Assembly: GCF_014204915.1 (NCBI RefSeq)
Contig: NZ_JACHMH010000001.1
Span: 5,853,501-5,917,500 of the forward strand
Direction of reading: 5' to 3'
From: Crossiella cryophila
GTDB taxonomy: Bacteria > Actinomycetota > Actinomycetes > Mycobacteriales > Pseudonocardiaceae
DNA: 64,000 bases
Positions 58,157 through 64,000 of this stretch are shown here, piece after piece (the first letter of the stretch is position 1; every line of letters begins with the position of its first letter). The notes beneath the pieces were generated by a model that was not told where the DNA came from, did no database searches, and saw only the letters and a program-made list of their open reading frames with translations. The position numbers were made by a program, and so were the translations under genes.

Positions 58157-58408
58157 TCAGTCGGTCACGGTGCCGGCCGGGTATCCCTGCGCCGGGTCCC
58201 ACGGCTCCGGGTGCTTGCCCGTGAACAGATGCGCGTAGCCACACGAATCGCAGACCAGGGCGAGTGCCGACCGGTTGGCCCACGCCAGGCCCAGGAACTC
58301 CGCGCCGGTGGTGTTGAGCTTCACCTCACGGGACCTGAACTCCCGGTCCCCGCAGATCAGACAGCGCAATGCCCGCCCGCGTACGGTGGCGAGCCGAGAA
58401 GTCGACAT
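58157..58408 (-). CDS. Small zinc-ribbon protein
   Basis: An 83-residue protein with two Cys pairs, CLICGDREF and LVCDSCGYAHLF, spaced as in zinc ribbons, separated by REVKLNTTGAEFLGLAWANR. The family is widespread in bacteria as small nucleic-acid-binding or uncharacterised zinc-ribbon proteins; I cannot name it precisely. ATG 58408 (MSTSRLATVRGRALR) is preferred; ATG 58435 would add nine residues. It is the only recognisable gene in a gene-poor stretch. Confidence 0.75.
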   Translation of the reverse strand: MSTSRLATVRGRALRCLICGDREFRSREVKLNTTGAEFLGLAWANRSALALVCDSCGYAHLFTGKHPEPWDPAQGYPAGTVTD

Positions 58409-58833
58409 GCCCCTCAGTGTGCCAGAACGCGCCATTGCGGTGATCAAGGAAAGCGGCAGGGAGATGCGCTGGCCACCGTGGGGTGGCTGGCCTGCTCCGC
58501 GGATCCGCACCCGGCGGATCTGCGCCCGGGGCCTGGAGGCCGATCTCGCCACCGACCTCGTCGCCAGCCTCGCCCGCTGGCGATCGGTGTGCGGCGCGTC
58601 GGCGGGCGTGCAGGTCCGGGGGCCTGCGTCCGCTCGTCCGCCCGTCCGCCGGATGCTCGGCCATGCCCGGCACCGGACCCGGTGCGGGCATCCAGCCCCA
58701 GTTCGCCGAACCCCACGAGGCCGTGCTGACCGAACCGCCCGCCCGAGACACGCTGGTGGCGGGCAGCCGGATCCGCCTCGGCAAGTCCCTGATCCACCTG
58801 CTGGACCCCATGACGGAGCTGCCACCTGCCTGA
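58407..58833 (+). pseudogene. Possible frameshifted remnant, unknown protein
   Basis: Two reading frames look protein-like in succession. From ATG 58407 one reads MPLSVPERAIAVIKESGREM and then LEADLATDLVASLARW. In the +1 frame from about 58680 one reads GAGIQPQFAEPHEAVLTEPP then RDTLVAGSRIRLGKSLIHLL, ending at TGA 58833. Neither part belongs to a family I know. A single frameshift would join them, so a decayed gene is possible, but chance openness in G+C-rich DNA cannot be excluded. Confidence 0.3.
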
Positions 58834-59304
58834 GCTGCCACGGCGCCAGGTCAGCCGGGCCAGGCCAGCCGAGCCAGGTCGGCCCGGCCTTCGCGGGTTC
58901 TGACCGCACCTCGGGCCGGTCCGCGTGGTGTGGTTCGCCGTCCACGACCCAGATCCGGCCCGCACGGCACCCGGGTCGCGGACGACGCGCCATCACCCGC
59001 GCCCGATCCGCGCCCAACCCACGGACGTGCCCTCGCCCGCTGGCATGCCCTTACCCGTCCTGCCACAAGGACCACAATTCAGCACCCGCCAACAGCGCCG
59101 CCCCCCCCGCGATCAACGGATTAAACCCCAATGGCGGGTTCTGGCCATCCACCTCGGTTGACGCCGCCGAATTTCTGTGGTGCGCCGAATCTGGCGCGTG
59201 ACATTAACACGACACAAACCAGTGAATTCCGGCAATTCGGGTAGGTAACTTCTCATCGCAACGGTTTCGAACCGCCATCCGTAACCGAGCTGGAGGCTGC
59301 CGGA
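58834..59304. other. Gene-poor region before the P450 gene
   Basis: No gene is supported here. The first 350 bp are G+C-rich with GGCCAGCCGAGCCAGG-like simple repetition. The last 120 bp (from about 59190) are AT-richer and probably carry the promoter of the P450 gene. Confidence 0.55.
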
Positions 59305-60483
59305 GTGACGACTGCGCCGAACCTGGAGGAACTACCGCTGCTGCTGTGCACGCAGCCCGTGGTCGGCAGGCTGGACCCGGTGCTCCGGGAACTCCAGTCG
59401 CGGGCGCCGATCACCAAGGTCCGGACCCGGGCCGGGGACGAGGCGTGGCTGGTGAGCAGGCATGCGGAACTCAAAAAGCTGTTGCTGGACGGGCGCCTGG
59501 AAAACGCGCATCCGGATCCGGCCAACCGGCCGCGTTATGTGGACAGTCCGGTGTTCGACTACAACCTGCTCGGCACCGATTTCACCGAGGCCAATCAACT
59601 GCACCGGGACTTCCGGTCCGCACTGACCCCGTTGTTCTCCGCCCGCCGGGTGGCCGTGCTGCGCGAAGGCATCCGCGCCCGCGTGCACACCCTGCTGGAC
59701 CAGCTCATCGAGCGGGGTTCGCCCGCCGATCTGCACAGCGAGTTCTCGCTGCCGCTCTCCCACGGCGTGCTGAGCGATCTGCTGGGTGTGCCGGACGAGC
59801 GGACCTTCATCAGCCTGCTGCTGGCCGTGGACGACGAGGCGTCGGTGGGCGCGGTCTTCGGGCACCTGGTCGAGGCGGTGACCTGGCGGATGGAGCATCC
59901 GGGGCCGGACATCATCACCGCGCTGGCCGAGGCGGGGGTGCCGGTGGAGCAGATCGTGTCGCTGGTGTCCACGATCAGCTTCCCGTTCCTGGTCACCCCC
60001 GGTGTGCAGAGCGTGGGCATCGGGCTGTTCGCCGCGCACCCGGAGCAGCGGGATCTGCTCGTGGGCGATCCGGGGCTGATCGAGACCGCGGTGGACGAGG
60101 TGTTGCGGATGGGGCAGGTGGTGGAGTCGGTGATGCCGCGCTACGCCGAATCCGACATCGAGATCGCCGGGATCACCATCCGCGCGGGCGAACTCGTGCT
60201 GTGCGACCACTACTCGGCCAACTACGACGAACTCGTCTTCCCCGACTCCGAGCGCTTCGACATCACCCGCACCCCCAACCCGCACCTGGCCTTCAGCCAC
60301 GGCATCAGCCACTGCATCGGCGCCCCGCTGGCCAAGGTCCAGCTCAGCGAGACCTTCGGCGCGCTCATCGCCCGGCTGCCGGGGCTGGCGCTGACCGTCC
60401 CGGTGGACGAGATCCCGATGAACGTGGATCCGGAGGCGGTGAAGCTGGGCGGTGGCGTGGACGGGTTGCCGGTCATCTGGTAG
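59305..60483 (+). CDS. Cytochrome P450 with non-canonical I-helix
   Basis: A 392-residue P450. The heme loop is AFSHGISHCIGAPLAKVQL with axial Cys337, and the K-helix ExxR is Glu265-Arg268 in VDEVLRMGQV, followed by MPRYAESDIEIAGITIRAGE. In the I-helix the usual AGxE/DTT oxygen-activating motif is replaced by FPFLVTPGVQSVGIG (about 227-241), so the acid-alcohol pair is missing. GTG 59305 follows GGAGG (59292-59296) at 8 nt. Its 3' end overlaps the convergent nuclease-helicase by 11 nt. No ferredoxin gene is near. Substrate unknown. Confidence 0.92.
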   Translation: MTTAPNLEELPLLLCTQPVVGRLDPVLRELQSRAPITKVRTRAGDEAWLVSRHAELKKLLLDGRLENAHPDPANRPRYVDSPVFDYNLLGTDFTEANQLHRDFRSALTPLFSARRVAVLREGIRARVHTLLDQLIERGSPADLHSEFSLPLSHGVLSDLLGVPDERTFISLLLAVDDEASVGAVFGHLVEAVTWRMEHPGPDIITALAEAGVPVEQIVSLVSTISFPFLVTPGVQSVGIGLFAAHPEQRDLLVGDPGLIETAVDEVLRMGQVVESVMPRYAESDIEIAGITIRAGELVLCDHYSANYDELVFPDSERFDITRTPNPHLAFSHGISHCIGAPLAKVQLSETFGALIARLPGLALTVPVDEIPMNVDPEAVKLGGGVDGLPVIW

Positions 60484-63400
60484 GCCAGGGCCGGGCGTCG
60501 GCGAGCAGGCCGAGCATCCCGGCGACCAGGCGCATGTGTTCGACGTTGCGGATGTCGGCCTCGACCAGCCGTGGTGAGCAGATCAGCACTGCCAGCACCT
60601 GGGCGCGGGAGAGGGCGACGTTCAACCGGTTGCGGGACAACAGGAAGTCGAGTCCGCGTGGCAGGTCGGCGGCGGCCGAGCTGGTCATGGTGGCCAGAAC
60701 CACCGGGGCTTCCTGGCCCTGGAACTTGTCCACGGTGCCGACCCGCACGTCCGGGTAGCCGGCGCGTTCCAGCGCGCGCCGGACCACCCGGACCTGCAGG
60801 TTGTACGGGGCCACCACCAGGATGTCGGACTCGGTGAGCGGCCTGCTCTGCTCCCCATCGGTCCAGGTGCGGCCGAGCAGGTCGCGGGTGAGTTCGACGA
60901 TGACCGCGGCTTCCTCGGGGGAGGAGGCCAGGTTGTGCCGGTGGTCGACCTGGCGCAGGTGCAGACCCGGTGCCACGCCGTCGATCCCGCGTCCGGCGGC
61001 GCTGGGGTGGGCGTGCAGCAGACCGGCGTAGGACAGGTTCGAGATGGGCTGGCAGACCGCGGGGTGCATGCGGCGGGACTGGTCCAGGAAGTAGCCGAGC
61101 GCGGGCGGCATGACGTCGGCGGCGCCGATGAGGTGGCCGAGCGCGGAGGCGTCCGCCCCGGCCGGGTGGGTGCCCTGCACGACCTGGGGGAGTTGCTGCG
61201 GATCGCCCAGCAGCACCAGGTTCCGCGTGCACAGCGAGACCGCGAGGGCGTCGGCGAGGGCGAACTGACCGGCCTCGTCGATGATCAGCACGTCGAAGGG
61301 CTGGGCGCGCAGCGCGGCGTTGGCGAAGGTCCACGCGGTGCCGCCGACCAGGTGACCGCCGCCCTGTTCCTCCCGCCAGCGGGCCAGGTCGTTGTTGGAC
61401 TTGGGCTGCTCCCACAGGCAGTCCGGTTCGGGGGTTTTCTTGGGGCGCTTGGCCATCGGCAGCGCCACCCCGGTCGCCCTGGCCGCGCCGCGGGCCGCGG
61501 TGAGCACGTTCTCGACCGCCTTGTGGCTGTTGGAGGTCACCCCGACGCTGCGCCCGTTGGCGACCAGGTGCGCGATCAACCGCCCCGCGAGGTAGGTCTT
61601 GCCCGCACCCGGCGGGCCCTGCACGGCCAGGGTGGAGCCGTCCAGGGCGTCCACGGCGGCGATCACGGTGGCCACCAGATCGCCACCGAAGTCGTTGGGG
61701 GAGGGCAGATCCCGGTCACCGCGCAGACGCGGTCTGCGGCGCAGTAGGTCCAGTCCGGGGTGCGCGGGCAGCACCGGCAGGGTGTCCACGGTGATCCGGG
61801 CCAGGTCGGCCACTGCCTCGTCCTTGGGACTGGGCCGCACCGGACTGCCGGGCAGCACCGCGGCGGGGCGGCCGTCGAAACCCTCGAGTTCGGCGGGTTT
61901 CGCGCTCTCCTGCACAGTGAGGCCATCGGCCCCGGCGTCGACGACCAGGGCGTCCCTGGTGCGGTGGCCGGGGTAGAGCAGGCGCACGGTGTCGCCGGGG
62001 GCGAACGGGTGCGGCCGGTCCGGGTCGCAGGCCAGCCGGACCTCGCGTTTGGCGTTGCGCACCCGCCCCGACGGCGCGGTCCAGTCCTGTGTGGACACTG
62101 ACACCGGCACGGCGCAGGTGTTGTCGGACTCCAGATCGGTGAGCGGGGCGGCGACCTGGCGGAAGAACTCCCACCACGCCGGGTTGGTCTCCCGCCGGTG
62201 GTAGCCGACCGAGGCGGCCAGCAGGGACCGGGTGCGGTGGTCGGGGGTGAAGGCGGCCGGATTCTCCGGCAGCTCCGCCATCAGCGGGTCGACCAGGGCG
62301 GCGAGTTTCGCGGCGCGTTCGGCGCGGCGTTGCGCGGCCAGCTCATCGGCCGCGGAATCGATCGCGGCGTCCAAAGTGGACGGATCGACCGGCGGGGCCG
62401 GTTCGATCCCGGCTTCGGCGCGGATGTCGAGGAGGAAGCGGTAAAGGCGGTTGGTGGACACGCAGTCGTACTCGTTGTAGTCGGCGATACCGCGCAGCAC
62501 CGCGGCCGCGCGGGCGGTGTCGCCGACCTCGGTCAGGGTGAGGTAGTCCTCGTATGCCTCGATGCTGGACACCGCGTTCTGCACGTCCCCGGCCCGGGAT
62601 TCGGGCATGTACAACGGTTCCAGGTACTTGATCGAGTAGGACCGCTGGGATACCCGGAGTCCCTTGCGCACCACGGTGTACAGGTCAACGAGGACCCCGC
62701 CGCGCAGCAGCGTGTCGACCTCCTCCTCCCGGGTGCCGTGCAGCGCGGCCAGTTTCTTCAGCGCGTTGGTCTCATAGGGCGCGTAGTGGTAGACGTGCAG
62801 GTCCGGGTGCTCGGCCAGCCGCTCGGTCACGAAGTCCACAAAGGACTCGAACGCGCGTTTCTCCTGCACTCGGCTGTGCGCCCAGAACGGGGTGAACTCC
62901 TCCAGGCCGCCGGGGGTGAGGGTGATCGCGCCGAAGAGGTACTCCAGCCCGTCGGAGTCCAGTGCGAACGGATCGCCCTCCATGTCGAAGAACACGTCGC
63001 CCGGACTGGGTCGCGGCAGCCCGGCCAGCTCGTCCGGGGCGACGATCTCGTAGGAGACCTTGCCGATCGGGTCCTCCGGGGTGCGGGTGAGGTCCTGCTG
63101 TACCTGGAGGGTGGCCTGGGCGCGCAACCCGGTGAAGGTGGCCGTGGACAGCGTGGGCGGGCGTTCGTTCTCGGTGGCCGCGGCCAGTGCCTCGATGGTG
63201 CCGATCCCGGCGGCGGCCAGTTTGCGCCGCTGATCGGTGCGCATGCCCGCGACCAGGGACAGATCCCGGGCGGCCGAACGGCCCTGGGCGCAGTGCTGGG
63301 CGAACCGGCAGGTCGTACAGGCCGGACGCTCGTCGTCCCAGAGCCGCTCGGGCAGTGTGGCCGGTTCGCTGAGCCGGGTGCGCAGACGGTCCCGCAGGTG

Positions 63401-63961
63401 GGCCAGCAGCGGCAGGAATTCCTGTACCCGCAGGGAATGCGCGCTGCCGTCGCCGAGCAGCAGGTGCATCAGCGGCCCGGCGGTGAACCCGGCCTGGGTG
63501 AGCGCGTGCGCGTAGGCGGTCAGCTGCAGCACGGCGGAGGGACGGGCGTGCCGGGCGAGTTTGGCGTCGTGTGGTTCGTAGCCGCCGTCCTCGGTGGCGA
63601 TGAGGAAGTCGGCGCGGCCGGAGAACTCCCCGTCGTAGAACACGCCCTGGTAGACCACCGGAGCCCCGGCGGTGAGGGCCTGCCGGGTGCGTTCGGCGGC
63701 CGCGGTCAGCGCCGCCGGCGTCGGCGCCGGGGTGTCGATCTCGACCACCCCGGCCCCGTACCGTCGTTTCAGCCGTTCCAGCACGGCCTGCTCGTGCGCG
63801 AGGCCGTGCTTGGCGACCAGGGCCTCGGATCCGCGTTCGGGCGCGGGCGCGCCGGGCAGGCCGAGCGCGAGGGCCTGGTTGAGCCTGCTGCGGTGCCCGC
63901 ACTCCATGAGGTCGACCAGGTCGGTCGGGGAGTGGACGAGCCCGTGATCGGTCCGCAGCAT
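60473..63961 (-). CDS. TM0106-type RecB/Cas4-like nuclease fused to RNase H-like and SF1 helicase domains
   Basis: A 1162-residue multidomain protein. Residues about 1-260 form a PD-(D/E)XK nuclease with GRADFLIATEDGG, the DxK motif PHDAKLARH, QLTAYAHAL, and an Fe-S-type cysteine set: Cys in LMECGHRSR and CTTCRFAQHC. About 310-520 is an RNase H-like exonuclease fold (DVFFDMEGDPFALDS, VYHYAPYETNALKKLA, ADYNEYDCVSTNRLYRF). About 760-1140 is an SF1 helicase: AVQGPPGAGKT (Lys about 787), IIDEAGQFALADAL, LLGDPQQLPQV, GTVDKFQGQEAPVV and NRLNVALSRAQ. The plan is Dna2-like, suggesting DNA repair or processing (inference). Confidence 0.92.
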   Translation of the reverse strand: MLRTDHGLVHSPTDLVDLMECGHRSRLNQALALGLPGAPAPERGSEALVAKHGLAHEQAVLERLKRRYGAGVVEIDTPAPTPAALTAAAERTRQALTAGAPVVYQGVFYDGEFSGRADFLIATEDGGYEPHDAKLARHARPSAVLQLTAYAHALTQAGFTAGPLMHLLLGDGSAHSLRVQEFLPLLAHLRDRLRTRLSEPATLPERLWDDERPACTTCRFAQHCAQGRSAARDLSLVAGMRTDQRRKLAAAGIGTIEALAAATENERPPTLSTATFTGLRAQATLQVQQDLTRTPEDPIGKVSYEIVAPDELAGLPRPSPGDVFFDMEGDPFALDSDGLEYLFGAITLTPGGLEEFTPFWAHSRVQEKRAFESFVDFVTERLAEHPDLHVYHYAPYETNALKKLAALHGTREEEVDTLLRGGVLVDLYTVVRKGLRVSQRSYSIKYLEPLYMPESRAGDVQNAVSSIEAYEDYLTLTEVGDTARAAAVLRGIADYNEYDCVSTNRLYRFLLDIRAEAGIEPAPPVDPSTLDAAIDSAADELAAQRRAERAAKLAALVDPLMAELPENPAAFTPDHRTRSLLAASVGYHRRETNPAWWEFFRQVAAPLTDLESDNTCAVPVSVSTQDWTAPSGRVRNAKREVRLACDPDRPHPFAPGDTVRLLYPGHRTRDALVVDAGADGLTVQESAKPAELEGFDGRPAAVLPGSPVRPSPKDEAVADLARITVDTLPVLPAHPGLDLLRRRPRLRGDRDLPSPNDFGGDLVATVIAAVDALDGSTLAVQGPPGAGKTYLAGRLIAHLVANGRSVGVTSNSHKAVENVLTAARGAARATGVALPMAKRPKKTPEPDCLWEQPKSNNDLARWREEQGGGHLVGGTAWTFANAALRAQPFDVLIIDEAGQFALADALAVSLCTRNLVLLGDPQQLPQVVQGTHPAGADASALGHLIGAADVMPPALGYFLDQSRRMHPAVCQPISNLSYAGLLHAHPSAAGRGIDGVAPGLHLRQVDHRHNLASSPEEAAVIVELTRDLLGRTWTDGEQSRPLTESDILVVAPYNLQVRVVRRALERAGYPDVRVGTVDKFQGQEAPVVLATMTSSAAADLPRGLDFLLSRNRLNVALSRAQVLAVLICSPRLVEADIRNVEHMRLVAGMLGLLADARPWPTR

Positions 63962-64000
63962 CAGGTCAGTCTGCCGGGTCAGGGTTTGGCGTCACCCTCC

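Overview
The window is high-GC (my impression is about 72%), gene-dense DNA. It carries family-rich regulators (TetR, ArsR, HxlR, PucR, IclR, MerR, PadR, LacI, SARP/AfsR-type), many Sec- and Tat-exported proteins, F420/flavin-type oxidoreductases and GTG/TTG starts. This points to a filamentous actinomycete. A DUF6292-type protein and the general style suggest the family Pseudonocardiaceae (Crossiella, Kutzneria or Saccharothrix-like), but that placement is inference. No rRNA, tRNA, CRISPR array or intact insertion sequence was seen.

Layout. 1-4.5 kb: the 5' end of an NB-ARC type regulator, a STAS protein with a degenerate HATPase half, a TetR/AidB-like acyl-CoA dehydrogenase pair and a GH105-type hydrolase. 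4.7-9.1 kb: a CHAT-fold protein split by a very long Pro/Ala/Ser tract, two secreted protease inhibitors (I36 type and SSI type, each just downstream of a strong hairpin), a DUF6292 protein and a small secreted protein. 9.2-16.2 kb: a YbdK-like ligase, an ArsR/SRPBCC pair, a LytTR response regulator, dihydrolipoyl dehydrogenase, a divergent HxlR/NmrA-like pair and a carrier protein coupled to an alpha/beta hydrolase. 16.3-20.1 kb: two exported paralogues around a lipoprotein, then an orphan contractile-tail tube protein. 20.1-24.1 kb: a PucR regulator, a secreted lipase and a second HTH/SRPBCC pair.

24.1-30.8 kb is a protocatechuate-branch operon: an IclR regulator, pobA, pcaH, pcaG, pcaB, pcaD and pcaC, mostly overlapping. 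It takes 4-hydroxybenzoate to 3-oxoadipate; the thiolase and CoA-transferase genes are not here. pcaB carries an in-frame repeat insertion of about 234 residues. 30.9-36.1 kb: an M64 metalloprotease, then a membrane NACHT NTPase translationally coupled to a SurE nucleotidase. The NTPase has low-GC patches and three TTA codons and is my main candidate for an undescribed system. 36.1-42 kb: a SARP-type regulator divergent from an imine-reductase/quinone-reductase/luciferase-like operon.

42-51 kb: a Tat-exported beta-lactamase-like protein, a PadR/DUF1048/ABC export operon, a MerR/MFS pair, a DUF4360 protein and a copper ATPase. 51-57.6 kb is a polysaccharide locus: LacI with a palindromic operator facing a GH81 beta-1,3-glucanase, an alginate-lyase-family protein and a second GH105 protein. 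57.6-59.3 kb is gene-poor with 27-bp repeats and a small zinc-ribbon gene. The window ends with an unusual P450 and a large Cas4/RecB-like nuclease-helicase fusion. A short palindrome, GTCCANNNTGGAC, recurs at least seven times across the window.
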